Below are positions 1-8,869 of a stretch of DNA of 49,697 nucleotides, in pieces (the first letter of the stretch is position 1; every line of letters starts with the position of its first letter). Origin of the DNA: an uncultured Prevotella sp. (GTDB taxonomy: Bacteria > Bacteroidota > Bacteroidia > Bacteroidales > Bacteroidaceae); contig CALZYS010000004.1 of the NCBI GenBank assembly GCA_945830345.1, positions 1-49,697 of the forward strand, in the 5' to 3' direction. The notes under the pieces are model-generated. The model did not search any database. It was not told the DNA's origin and saw nothing but the letters and a program-made list of their open reading frames with translations. A program made the position numbers and the translations under genes.

Positions 1-55
1 CACCATCCTTAATGCTGATAATCACTTTATAATCTCCATACCATGCATGGAAATG
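1..55 (-). pseudogene. DUF4160-like fragment, cut off by the left window edge and lacking its N-terminus
   Basis: Read on the minus strand from position 55, the frame gives HFHAWYGDYKVIISIKDG. This matches residues 23-40 of the intact DUF4160 protein at 49145-49402 (HFHVWYENYKAIITIKDG) almost residue for residue. The frame upstream contains no Met, and the conserved first 20 or so residues (MPEISRFYG...HNPP in the intact copy) are absent. A promoter-like TATCTTTG lies at 77-84, where the missing N-terminus should be. The remainder runs off the window, so whether the C-terminus is intact cannot be seen. It is most likely a broken paralogue, or less likely a short gene starting at an unusual codon. 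Confidence 0.6.
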
Positions 56-485
56 TACTTTCTGGCTTTGCTTTTGCAAAGATACGGATTTTCTCTCAAA
101 CAAATGTCAAAATGCTCAGATTATTTTTGTATTTACAACAATTTAACGTTTTTAGCCGCCTTTCCGCTACAATTTCGCCACTTGCGAAGCTTGATGAGCT
201 CCTACTATAAATGAGAAATGTGCGAATAATAATCCGCTGCGAAAGTAAGGAACTCAACTTTCTGAAGTGGTAATCCCCAATGTATAAGAGCTTTATTTAA
301 ACCACAGAGATAAAGAGGAAAAGAGATTTTTGGTTATATAGAGTAGGTACTCTTAATCTCTTAAACTCTGTGGTTCAAAATTACTTCCGAATCTTGAGTA
401 AGGAAATACCCCATATCATGCAAGCCAACTTCGTAAATGCCGCATTTTGCACATCCAAACACCCAACAACTGTTAAATTCAAGTA
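56..485. other. Intergenic region without a recognisable gene
   Basis: Apart from the hairpin at 300-375, this A/T-rich stretch shows no credible coding frame. A 72-residue plus-strand frame starting near 370 runs into the antisense of the ATPase gene and resembles nothing recognised. A TATCTTTG box (77-84, minus) fits the Bacteroidetes -7 consensus, but it points only at the DUF4160 fragment. Confidence 0.5.
300..375. repeat. Imperfect inverted repeat, hairpin-type intergenic element
   Basis: The left arm starts AACCACAGAG (300-309) and is answered by CTCTGTGGTT (366-375). The pairing continues inward with mismatches (ATAAAGAG against TTTAAGAG, then GAAAAGAG against ATTAAGAG), giving arms of about 26 bases around a loop of about 24. 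It lies downstream of the ATPase gene that ends at 486. It could act as a transcription terminator or be a copy of a small dispersed repeat. No T-tract favours one strand. Confidence 0.55.
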
Positions 486-2048
486 TCAAGTCGTCACCTT
501 CCAATCGCCTATCGTGCGGCGCTCGGGGTCGAAGTTGATGCCCACTTTTACTATGGGCAGGCCGGAGAGGGCAAACTTTGAGGAGTAGTCCTTGAGGTCA
601 ATCTGATTGATGGCAGCCTGGGCGGACATGTTGAGTTTTAACTCGAAGAGATATAGAGCCTTGGCGGTCTTCATCACTATATCCACACGTCCTGTGGGGG
701 TGTGAACTTCCACCTCCACATATCTACCGAAGAGCGAGAAGATGACATAGAGCAGCTGCTGGTAATGTCCCTCGGAGTTGGCATTGTCGCAATAAGGCAC
801 GGTGAGGAGATAAGACTGAAGGAGGCGGAACATCTCGTCGAGGTCTTCCTTGAGCAAGGCTAAGTACATACAGCCTATCGTAGTGCCTCCTTCAACATAA
901 AACTCATTCACATAATTTGGCAAGAGACTTTCCATCAGCCCTACACGTATTTTGGTGTTCGGGATGTCGAGTGTGTATAGTTTCGACGCACGGTCGTATT
1001 CCTTTATCGTGATATAGCCGCTCTGGTATAGCAGCGGGGTTATGTCCTTAATGTTTTCGGTGGGAGCGTCGAAAGCTGACGCCAACACAAGCCTGCCTCC
1101 AATTTTCGACGGCACGACATTATACTTCCTCAGCATCTCGATGAGATATGTCGGAGTGCCCGAACCAAACCAGTAGTTGGTGTAGTCGTGATCCTGGAAG
1201 GCATTGAGAAGGCTGAAGGGATTGTAGATATCGGGCGACGGCCACGTGAAGTGATAGCCGTCATACTGCTGCTTCAATCCCTCGATGGCCTCTTCGCGAG
1301 TTATCTGCTGAGCCTCGGCAAAGTCGTCGATATAGTCGGTCATCTGAGTCAGCATCTCGTCCTCGGTGATGCCGCACACCGCGGCATAGTCGGAGCGCAT
1401 GGAGATGTTCTTCAGGTTGTTAAGCTCGCTGAAGATGCTGAGTTGTGAAAACTTCGTGATGCCGGTGAGGAAGACAAACTCAAGATATGGGTCGGAAGCC
1501 TTCAGGGGCGAATAGAAATTGCGCATCACATTGCGAAGTACAGGCAATGTCTCCTTCTCATGCACCACGTCGAGCAGCGGGGCGTCATACTCGTCGATGA
1601 GTACGACAACCTTCTTGCCTGTCTTCTCGTATGCACTGAAAATTAGGTTCTTCAATCGTACATTCGGGTCTTTGGAGTCAGAGCTTATACCCAAACGCCT
1701 CTCGTTTTCTTGCAAAATATTGAGAAGATAGCGTTCCAGCTGATCCTTCTCCATATGCTTGCCCGAAGCCATGCTTAATCTCAGCACGGGATATTCCGTC
1801 CAGTCCTTCTCCACGGTTTCGATGAAAAGGCCCTTGAACAGGTCTTTCCTTCCCTCGTAATATGCCTGTAATGTAGATAGAAGCAACGATTTGCCAAACC
1901 GCCTCGGGCGGTTCAGGAAGATATACTTGCCGAGGTGTATCATATTCCAGATATACTCAGTCTTGTCGATGTACAGACAGTCGAGGTCGATCACCTCCGA
2001 GAATGTCTGTATGCCCACGGGCAGTCGCTTCAGTTGCTTCTTTTCCAT
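486..2048 (-). CDS. AAA-ATPase with C-terminal PD-(D/E)XK nuclease domain
   Basis: The 520-residue protein begins with a P-loop ATPase region. It has LNRPRRFGKSLLLSTL as a Walker A of the form typical of the AAA-ATPase-like family (PF09820), and VVVLIDEYDAPLL as Walker B. The C-terminal part contains GRVDIVMKTAKALYLFELKLN, with the D...ExK pattern of a PD-(D/E)XK nuclease domain (PDDEXK_9 type). This two-domain protein is strongly expanded in gut Bacteroidetes and occurs as lone genes. Its function is not established; roles in mobile DNA or defence have been suggested. It is a single-gene unit with a well-formed promoter at 2093-2124 and about 40 bases of leader. The length is normal and no lesion is seen. 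Confidence 0.85.
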   Translation of the reverse strand: MEKKQLKRLPVGIQTFSEVIDLDCLYIDKTEYIWNMIHLGKYIFLNRPRRFGKSLLLSTLQAYYEGRKDLFKGLFIETVEKDWTEYPVLRLSMASGKHMEKDQLERYLLNILQENERRLGISSDSKDPNVRLKNLIFSAYEKTGKKVVVLIDEYDAPLLDVVHEKETLPVLRNVMRNFYSPLKASDPYLEFVFLTGITKFSQLSIFSELNNLKNISMRSDYAAVCGITEDEMLTQMTDYIDDFAEAQQITREEAIEGLKQQYDGYHFTWPSPDIYNPFSLLNAFQDHDYTNYWFGSGTPTYLIEMLRKYNVVPSKIGGRLVLASAFDAPTENIKDITPLLYQSGYITIKEYDRASKLYTLDIPNTKIRVGLMESLLPNYVNEFYVEGGTTIGCMYLALLKEDLDEMFRLLQSYLLTVPYCDNANSEGHYQQLLYVIFSLFGRYVEVEVHTPTGRVDIVMKTAKALYLFELKLNMSAQAAINQIDLKDYSSKFALSGLPIVKVGINFDPERRTIGDWKVTT

Positions 2049-2092
2049 ATCTCACAAATGTTATGTATCACAATTAGTATGAATAACGTCTG

Positions 2093-2124
2093 CAAAGATA
2101 CGAAATAATAAACATTCCACCAAA
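2093..2124 (-). promoter_or_regulatory. Bacteroidetes-type promoter of the AAA-ATPase gene
   Basis: On the minus strand, TTTG (2121-2124) is followed after exactly 20 bases by TATCTTTG (2093-2100). This fits the Bacteroidetes sigma consensus TTTG-N19-21-TAnnTTTG. Transcription would start near 2086, about 38 bases before the ATG at 2048. Confidence 0.6.
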
Positions 2125-2155
2125 CATTTTTACCTTTTTTATATAAAAGCAAATG

Positions 2156-4555
2156 TTATCGTGCCTCGATAGTGATGGTCTTGGAGATGTTGCGCTGGCG
2201 GTTGGTGACGGTGAGGGAAATAGGGCCTCGACTGCCGTTGCTGCGCACTATGACAACTGCCTTGCCACTGAAGAGCTTCATCTCGGGCTGCTTGAACGAC
2301 TGAAGTGAGGTGGCGTCGCCATTGCAGGTGGCCTCGAATGTGCCCGCACCGCTAACCTCGAAGGTGAGGTCGTCGGAGAGAGTGGGGCAGAAGGTGCCCT
2401 TGGCATCGGTCATGCTGACAGTGATGAACGCCATATCATCGCCATCGGCATTGATGACGGTGCGGTCGGCTGAGAGCGACATTGCCGCAGGGGCGCCAGC
2501 GGTGGCAACGGTCTGCTCGCCTATGACACTGCCGTCGGCTGCATAGGCTACTACCTTTATCTCGCCTGGCTCGTATCTGACATCATTCCAACGCAGGCGG
2601 AAGCGGTCGAGACGGGAGTCCTTCTGCTTGCGGATGCGACCCTGACTCTTGCCGTTGACAAAGAGCTCTGCCTCGGGAGCGTCGGTATAGCAATAGACGG
2701 GTGTAAGCTCGCCCTCGCGCCCTGGCCATGTCCAATGGGGAAGGAGGTGGACGGTGTGTGACTGCTTGTTCCACTGGCTGCGATAGAGATAATAGCGATC
2801 CTTGGGCAGACCGGCGAGATCGCAGATGCCAAAGTAGCTGCTGCGGCTGGGCCAATATTCGTCGTAGGGAGTGGGTTCGCCAAGATAGTCGTAGCCTGTC
2901 CACACAAACTCGCCGATGACCCACGGATAGTCCTCCTGACAGCGCCAGTCGTCGTCGGGAAGGTTGCTCCATGAGCAATATTCGGTGTCGTAGCTTGAGC
3001 ACTGACCGTCGGGGTAGGTGTTCTTGTCGGACACGGTGACGGGGAACTTATACACACCGCGCGAACTGACCGTAGAGGCTGTCTCGCTGCCAAGGAGGAA
3101 GCCCTTGGGCAACTGGCGGATGTTGTTCTCATACTTGTGGACACGATAGTTGAAACCGGGAACGTCCATCACCTGGGCAAAGCCCGACTTGAGGGCTGCC
3201 TCGGCACGGTCCATACCCTGAGTGACAGGACGGGTGGGGTCGTACTGATGGCAGAGGTCCTGCAGACGCTTGCTTATCTCGACACCCTCCTTGCTCCCCT
3301 GCTCGGGAATCTCGTTGCCGATGCTCCACATAACGATGGAGGGATGATTGCGGTGGTGCTTGACGAGGTTGACGATGTCCTTGTCTGCCCATTCCTTGAA
3401 GAAGGTGGCATAGCCGTTCTTGCACTTGGGGTATATCCACATGTCGAAACTCTCGGCCATCACCATCATGCCAAGCGAGTCGCACAGCTCCATCTGCATC
3501 GTGGAGGGCATGTTGTGGGCGGTGCGGATGGCATCGCATCCCATCTCCTTCATGGTCTTGATCTGACGGATGAGGGCTGCCTTGTTCTCGGCGGCTCCAA
3601 GAGGACCAAGGTCGTGGTGTAGGCATACGCCCTTAATCTTGCGTGTGACACCATTGAGCTGGAATCCGCCTTCCTTCGACACGTTGATGGTGCGTATGCC
3701 GAAGCGGGTGACTTCCTCGTCGAGCACCTTGTTTTTGCCTGTATTGGCGGTGAGACGAAGTGTATATAAATAAGGTGACTCGGGCGACCATAGCTTAGGA
3801 TTGCTGACTGAGAGAGAGGGGATGGTAATCTCGCCGTTCTTGGGATTGCAGACGGCATTGGCAACCTTAGTGCCGTTGGCGTCGAGGATTTCAGCATTTA
3901 CGGATGTGCCCTTGGGGAAGTCGAGCAACTTGGCCGACACGCTCACAATGGCCTTGGAGGCATCTGCCGATACGGTGCGCACGAAGGTCTCCCATGGTTC
4001 GAATTGGCACTTGCCAGTGAGCAACAGGCGCACGGGACGATAGAGTCCGCCACCGGGATACCAGCGGCTGCTCTCCTCGACATTCTTGAGATCGACGGTT
4101 ATCTCGTTGTCGCTACCATCAAACTTGAGATAGTCGGTGGCATCGATATTGAAGGCATTGTAGCCATAGGCCCAAAATCCCGCTTTCTTGCCATTGATGG
4201 TGACAGTGGGCTGACTCATGGCTCCGTCAATCATTAGCACGGCGCGCGAATAGCCTTTGGGCAGTCGGACAGTGGTGCGATAGTGTCCCTCGCCAATCCA
4301 GGGGAGGGCACCAGAGCGTCCCGACTTCTCGGTTTTCTCGGTTTCGCCATTCTGTTCGATGGCTACAAACTGGAGGTCCCATTTCTTGTCGAAGGGTCCG
4401 GCGATTGCCCAGTCGTGGGGCACCCTGACATCGGTCCATTCGACGTTGTCGCGCGAAAACGACCAACCGTCTCTTAAAGTCAGGGTGGTGCGAGTCTGTG
4501 CCATTGCTCCAATGGAGACAATGGCAAAGGCTGAAATCAATGTTCGTCTTATCAT
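2156..4555 (-). CDS. Secreted glycoside hydrolase family 2 enzyme, probable beta-galactosidase
   Basis: The 799-residue protein starts with a signal peptide (MIRRTLISAFAIVSIGAMAQ) and shows the GH2 order: jelly-roll sugar-binding domain, Ig-like domain, TIM barrel, then C-terminal Ig-like domains. The acid/base glutamate is in WSIGNEIPE (about residue 416) and the nucleophile in IGEFVWTGYDYLGEP (about residue 550). RTAHNMPS and GVCLHHDLGPLG are typical GH2 barrel sequences. It should act in the periplasm or at the outer membrane on beta-galactosides, although beta-glucuronidase or another GH2 specificity cannot be excluded. No SusC/SusD genes are adjacent, so it is not part of a visible utilisation locus. 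It starts 18 bases after the penicillin-binding protein gene and is probably the last gene of that operon. Confidence 0.88.
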   Translation of the reverse strand: MIRRTLISAFAIVSIGAMAQTRTTLTLRDGWSFSRDNVEWTDVRVPHDWAIAGPFDKKWDLQFVAIEQNGETEKTEKSGRSGALPWIGEGHYRTTVRLPKGYSRAVLMIDGAMSQPTVTINGKKAGFWAYGYNAFNIDATDYLKFDGSDNEITVDLKNVEESSRWYPGGGLYRPVRLLLTGKCQFEPWETFVRTVSADASKAIVSVSAKLLDFPKGTSVNAEILDANGTKVANAVCNPKNGEITIPSLSVSNPKLWSPESPYLYTLRLTANTGKNKVLDEEVTRFGIRTINVSKEGGFQLNGVTRKIKGVCLHHDLGPLGAAENKAALIRQIKTMKEMGCDAIRTAHNMPSTMQMELCDSLGMMVMAESFDMWIYPKCKNGYATFFKEWADKDIVNLVKHHRNHPSIVMWSIGNEIPEQGSKEGVEISKRLQDLCHQYDPTRPVTQGMDRAEAALKSGFAQVMDVPGFNYRVHKYENNIRQLPKGFLLGSETASTVSSRGVYKFPVTVSDKNTYPDGQCSSYDTEYCSWSNLPDDDWRCQEDYPWVIGEFVWTGYDYLGEPTPYDEYWPSRSSYFGICDLAGLPKDRYYLYRSQWNKQSHTVHLLPHWTWPGREGELTPVYCYTDAPEAELFVNGKSQGRIRKQKDSRLDRFRLRWNDVRYEPGEIKVVAYAADGSVIGEQTVATAGAPAAMSLSADRTVINADGDDMAFITVSMTDAKGTFCPTLSDDLTFEVSGAGTFEATCNGDATSLQSFKQPEMKLFSGKAVVIVRSNGSRGPISLTVTNRQRNISKTITIEAR

Positions 4556-4573
4556 ACTTAGTATAGTGTTTAT

Positions 4574-7129
4574 TTAAAAATAGACATCGTCATATACGGG
4601 CTTTTTCTTCTTCTTATTCTCTGTAGCCTCCTGCTTCTTGGGCTCGGTGGCTTCGGCAGGAGCCTTGTCGGTGGATGTGCCGTCGGCATTATGGATGTTC
4701 TCGTCCTTGGAGTGGTGGATGGGATTGCCTGCCTCGTCATACACCACCTCAACCTCGTGGGAGGCCAATGAATCGACATCAACGGAGTCGGTGTCCTTGC
4801 GCGAGCGATAGTAGCTGGCACAATTATACATTGAGGCTGACACGCTCTCGTCCTTGGGTTTGCCAAACTTGCCGTGGTAGTGTTTGAAGTTGGGGTCGGA
4901 GAGTACCGACTCGAAGAAATAGCCGCAGATGGGCAAGGCGGTGCGACTGCCCTGACCGAGGGCTCCCGTGCGGAAGTGGATGCAGCGGTATTCGCCACCC
5001 ACCCAGGCTCCTGCCACGAGGTTGGGACTGACACCGACGAACCATGCGTCGGAGTGGTTGTTGGACGTACCGGTCTTGCCGCCAAACTCAGTGTCGTTGA
5101 ACTTGCCGACATATCCCCACAGACTCATGCTCGTGCCGCCAGGCTCGCGCAATCCGCTCTGGAGCAGTTGCTGCACGAGGTAGGCACTGCGATAGGGGAT
5201 GGCCTGTTTCTGCTCGGATGGAGCAACGAATATCTCATTGCCGTCGCGGTCGATGATGCGAGTCACTAACACGGGTTCGTGAGCCTTTCCGTCGTTGACG
5301 GCGGTGGAGTAGGCATTGACAAGCTCAAGCAGGTTGACATCGCTCGAACCAAGAGGCAGCGAGGGTGTCTTGTCAAGCTTGCTCTTTATACCCATTGCCT
5401 CGGCTGTGGCGGCGATGTTGGCCACACCACACTCCTGACCGAGTTTGACGGCTATTGAGTTGATACTCTGTGCAAAGGCTGCTTTGAGAGGGAGTGAGTC
5501 GCCGGTGAAATAGCCGTTGGCGTTGGTGGGTGCCCATGTCACTTCCTTGTTCTGCTTGCTGTCCCACACCTTCATGCTGAAATAGGAGTCAACACGCTTG
5601 TCGCAGGGAGTGAGTCCCTGGTTCATTGCCTCGGTATATACAAAGAGCTTGAAGGTGGAGCCCGGTTGGCGCATGGCGGTCACCTTGTCGTATTTCCACG
5701 ACTTGAAGTCGATGTCGCCCACCCATGCCTTGACATGACCGTTCTGGGGCTCCATTGCCACAAAACCGCAGTGCATGAACCTCACCATATAGCGGATGGA
5801 GTCCATGGTGCTCATCTCCATCTCGATGCTTCCCTTCTCATAGTCGAACACCTTAACCTTGTGAGGCTTGTTCATCCAATAATCCACGGAGTCGGGATTG
5901 TCGGGATATTTCTTCTTGAGCAACTTATAATAGGGCTGACGCTCGGCGATGCCCTCGATGAAGCCAGCTATCTCCTGGTGCTTCTCGTCTTGCCAGGGAT
6001 TGGTGTTGCCCCAGTGGTTCTTGAAGTTGCGCTGCACCTGCTTCATCTGCTTGATGGCTGCTGCCTCGGCATACTTCTGCATGCGGGTGTCGATGGTGGT
6101 GTAGATCTTCAGACCGCTGGAATAGAGGTCGTAGCCGTTGTCCTTGCACCAGTCCTTGAGGTAGTTGGCCACTGCCTCGCGGAAGTAAGTGGCCTGTCCG
6201 TCGTAGTTGCTCTCGACGCTATAGTCGAGACTGATGGGCTTGAGCTTGAGAGTGTCGTAGGCGGCTTGAGAAAGATGGCCGTGACCCACCATATTGTTGA
6301 GCACCGTGTTGCGGCGCTTGAGACTGTTGTCGGGGTTGATGCGGGGATTATAATATGTGGTGGCCTTGAGCATACCCACAAGGATGGCAGCCTGGTCGGT
6401 GGTGAGATTCTTTGGGGTGGTGCCGAAGTAGGTCTTGCACGCCGTCTTGATACCGAAGGCATTGCTGCCGAAATCAACGGTGTTGGCATACATGGTGAGG
6501 ATGTCGCGCTTGTCGAAGATATACTCAAGCTTGACTGCGGTAATCCACTCCTTGCTCTTCATTATCAATATCTTAAGGCCGGGGATGCCACCAAGAAGAC
6601 CTGTGGAGTAGTTGGTGCGGACACGGAAGAGGTTCTTTGCCAACTGCTGGGTGATGGTGGAGGCACCGCGGGCGTCGTGATGGACGGCTGCGTCCTTGAT
6701 GGCGGCAAACACGCCAATGAGGTCGATGCCCTTGTGATGATAGAATCGCTCGTCCTCGGTATCGATGAGGGCTTTCCAGAATTCAGGATTGACATCCTCA
6801 TATTTTACAGGGGTGCGGTTCTCGTTGAAATACTTGCCTATCATGACTCCATCGGCACTGTAGATCTCGGAAGCCTGACTGCTGACGGGATTCTTGATCT
6901 GGCTATAGCTGGGCGACTTGCCAAAAAGCCATAGGAAATTGTTGTCAACCGCCACTAAATACAAGATGAAGGCGATGACAAAAGAAATGAACGCAACAAG
7001 TGTCTTGGTGTACCATTTCTTTCCCTTGTACAATCCTTTGTACCACACTCCAGCCTTGCGGAGCGACTTAGCTATGAGGTGGAGGTAGTATCCTATCTTA
7101 CCTCTGTTGTCTTCTGATTTCTTGACCAT
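4574..7129 (-). CDS. Class A penicillin-binding protein (PBP1A type), transglycosylase/transpeptidase
   Basis: The 851-residue protein polymerises and cross-links peptidoglycan from the outer face of the inner membrane. A basic cytoplasmic N-terminus is followed by one membrane anchor (about residues 43-62). The GT51 transglycosylase domain has the catalytic Glu in DTEDERFYHHKGID (near residue 125) and the motif GASTITQQLAKNL. The transpeptidase domain has SxxK in RQPGSTFKLF (near residue 490), SxN in AQSINSIA, and KTG in FGGKTGTSNNHSDAW (near residue 685). The C-terminal tail is low-complexity and rich in Lys and Glu. The start lies 37 bases inside the end of miaA, which suggests translational coupling. 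It belongs to the lpxD-lpxA-miaA envelope operon. Confidence 0.93.
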   Translation of the reverse strand: MVKKSEDNRGKIGYYLHLIAKSLRKAGVWYKGLYKGKKWYTKTLVAFISFVIAFILYLVAVDNNFLWLFGKSPSYSQIKNPVSSQASEIYSADGVMIGKYFNENRTPVKYEDVNPEFWKALIDTEDERFYHHKGIDLIGVFAAIKDAAVHHDARGASTITQQLAKNLFRVRTNYSTGLLGGIPGLKILIMKSKEWITAVKLEYIFDKRDILTMYANTVDFGSNAFGIKTACKTYFGTTPKNLTTDQAAILVGMLKATTYYNPRINPDNSLKRRNTVLNNMVGHGHLSQAAYDTLKLKPISLDYSVESNYDGQATYFREAVANYLKDWCKDNGYDLYSSGLKIYTTIDTRMQKYAEAAAIKQMKQVQRNFKNHWGNTNPWQDEKHQEIAGFIEGIAERQPYYKLLKKKYPDNPDSVDYWMNKPHKVKVFDYEKGSIEMEMSTMDSIRYMVRFMHCGFVAMEPQNGHVKAWVGDIDFKSWKYDKVTAMRQPGSTFKLFVYTEAMNQGLTPCDKRVDSYFSMKVWDSKQNKEVTWAPTNANGYFTGDSLPLKAAFAQSINSIAVKLGQECGVANIAATAEAMGIKSKLDKTPSLPLGSSDVNLLELVNAYSTAVNDGKAHEPVLVTRIIDRDGNEIFVAPSEQKQAIPYRSAYLVQQLLQSGLREPGGTSMSLWGYVGKFNDTEFGGKTGTSNNHSDAWFVGVSPNLVAGAWVGGEYRCIHFRTGALGQGSRTALPICGYFFESVLSDPNFKHYHGKFGKPKDESVSASMYNCASYYRSRKDTDSVDVDSLASHEVEVVYDEAGNPIHHSKDENIHNADGTSTDKAPAEATEPKKQEATENKKKKKPVYDDVYF

Positions 7130-8028
7130 TCTTGTAATATATAAGTCATTATTTCTTTATTGTCATCTGCGTCAAACCATCGCACTGCCGGGTCGCGCTT
7201 AAACCATGTGAGCTGCTTGCGGGCATAGCGACGGGTGTTGCCCTTAATGCGCTCCACTGCCTCGTCGAATGACCACTGACCGTCGAAATAGGCGAACATC
7301 TCCTTATAACCCACGGTGTTGAGAGCATTCTCATTGCGCCAGGGCAACAGGTGGCGGGCTTCGTCTTCAAGACCTGCGGCTATCATTGCATCTACACGGC
7401 GGTTGATGCGGTCGTAGAGCAGGTCGCGATTGCGGTTGAGGGCTATCTTGACGATGGCAAAGGGACGCTGCTTGCGCTCGCGCACACGATAGGATGTGAA
7501 AGTGTTGCCCGTTTGATGGCATATCTCGAGGGCGTGCACCACACGGCGTGTGTTATGGCGATCGACGATAGCATAATAGTCGGGGTCGAGCATGCGCAAT
7601 TCCTCGCACAGACGCTCAAGACCTTCGCTCGCAAGACGCTCTTTCATCCAAAGCCTCACATCGTCGGTGATGGTAGGTATGTCGTCGATGCCGTTGCACA
7701 CGGCGTCGATATACATCATACTGCCGCCTGTCATGAGTGCGATATGGTCGGTGCGGCCTTCAAACTCCTTGTCGAGCACGCGGAGCACGTCTTGCTCGAA
7801 CATCGAGGCATTGTAGTAGTCGCCTAAACGAAGAGTGCCGACAAAGTGATGACGCACCCTCTGCAACTGCTCAGATGTGGGCGAGGCAGTGCCGATGTGC
7901 ATGTCGCTGTAGATCTGACGGGAGTCGGCATTGATGATGGGGATGCCAAATCTCTCGGCTATATCCAAACAGAGCTCGGTCTTGCCGACTGCCGTTGGAC
8001 CAGTGATAACTACGAGAGTATTCATCAC
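7093..8028 (-). CDS. miaA: tRNA dimethylallyltransferase
   Basis: The 311-residue enzyme transfers the dimethylallyl group to the N6 of A37 in tRNAs that read UNN codons. Visible motifs are the P-loop GPTAVGKTELCLDIAERF near the N-terminus, INADSRQIYSDMHIGTA (substrate binding) and the C-terminal VGYKEMFAYFDG and KRDPAVRWFDAD region. The length is normal for the family. Two Met codons open the frame (8028 and 8025). It follows lpxA by 25 bases and overlaps the penicillin-binding protein gene by 37 bases. Confidence 0.95.
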   Translation of the reverse strand: MMNTLVVITGPTAVGKTELCLDIAERFGIPIINADSRQIYSDMHIGTASPTSEQLQRVRHHFVGTLRLGDYYNASMFEQDVLRVLDKEFEGRTDHIALMTGGSMMYIDAVCNGIDDIPTITDDVRLWMKERLASEGLERLCEELRMLDPDYYAIVDRHNTRRVVHALEICHQTGNTFTSYRVRERKQRPFAIVKIALNRNRDLLYDRINRRVDAMIAAGLEDEARHLLPWRNENALNTVGYKEMFAYFDGQWSFDEAVERIKGNTRRYARKQLTWFKRDPAVRWFDADDNKEIMTYILQEWSRNQKTTEVR

Positions 8029-8053
8029 TAATCAATCATCGTCAAATCATTCA

Positions 8054-8824
8054 TTATCTGATGACTCCACGCTTGGAGTTCTCGAAGAAGGAGCAGATAT
8101 AATCCACCTCCTTAGATTCGGGATATTTGGCGCGAGCTTCCTCGATACCCTCCTTGATGACACCCTTGGAGTAGATGATACGATAGGTGTCGTGGATCAT
8201 GTCGATGGTCTCGTTGCTGAAGCCGCGACGGCGAAGTCCGATGATGTTGATGCCGCAATAGCGGGTGGGCTCCTTGCCGGCGATGACATATGGGGGAATG
8301 TCGAGACTGAAGCGGCTGCCGCCCTGAATCATCACAAAGCCGCCGATGTTGCAGAACTGATGGCAGAGCACTGTGGCACTGATGATGGCGTTGTCGTGGA
8401 CAACCACCTCGCCGGCAAACTTGGTGGAGTTGCCGATGATGCAACCGTTGCCAAGTACGCAATCGTGGGCAATATGCATATTCTCCATCAGAAGATTGTT
8501 GTTGCCAACGACGGTCTTGCCCTTGCTGGCAGTGCCTCGACTGATGGTGACATTCTCGCGGATGCTGTTGTTGTCGCCAATCTCGCAGGTGGTCTCCTCG
8601 CCACGGAACTTGAGGTCCTGCGGCTTGGTGCTGATACTTGCGCCCGGGAAGAACTCGTTGCCGTTGCCTATGCGGGCACCGGTGTGGATGGTCACACTAT
8701 TCATGAGGTTATTGTTGTCGCCAATAACCGTGTTCTTGTCTATATAGCAGAATGGCCCAATGATGTTGTTATCACCAAGTTTTGCCTCGGGATGAACAAA
8801 GGCCATAGGACTGATGGTGTTCAT
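8054..8824 (-). CDS. lpxA: Acyl-ACP:UDP-N-acetylglucosamine O-acyltransferase
   Basis: The 256-residue protein performs the first step of lipid A synthesis, 3-O-acylation of UDP-GlcNAc, in the cytoplasm. It consists of a left-handed beta-helix of hexapeptide repeats (IGDNNIIG-like units), with the catalytic His in ENMHIAHDCVLGNG, followed by a C-terminal helical part (RRRGFSNETIDMIHDTYRIIY) typical of LpxA. The length matches the family. It lies 45 bases downstream of lpxC-fabZ behind an A/T-only leader and upstream of miaA. Confidence 0.95.
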   Translation of the reverse strand: MNTISPMAFVHPEAKLGDNNIIGPFCYIDKNTVIGDNNNLMNSVTIHTGARIGNGNEFFPGASISTKPQDLKFRGEETTCEIGDNNSIRENVTISRGTASKGKTVVGNNNLLMENMHIAHDCVLGNGCIIGNSTKFAGEVVVHDNAIISATVLCHQFCNIGGFVMIQGGSRFSLDIPPYVIAGKEPTRYCGINIIGLRRRGFSNETIDMIHDTYRIIYSKGVIKEGIEEARAKYPESKEVDYICSFFENSKRGVIR

Positions 8825-8869
8825 ATATTAAAATTAAAATATTAAAATATAAAAGAATTAAAGTATTTT

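Noticed and set aside
5666..6934. Long open frame of 422 codons on the plus strand
   Set aside because: It lies fully antisense to the penicillin-binding protein gene, whose motifs are certain. Its Val/Leu/Gly/His-rich composition is that of a complement-strand shadow.
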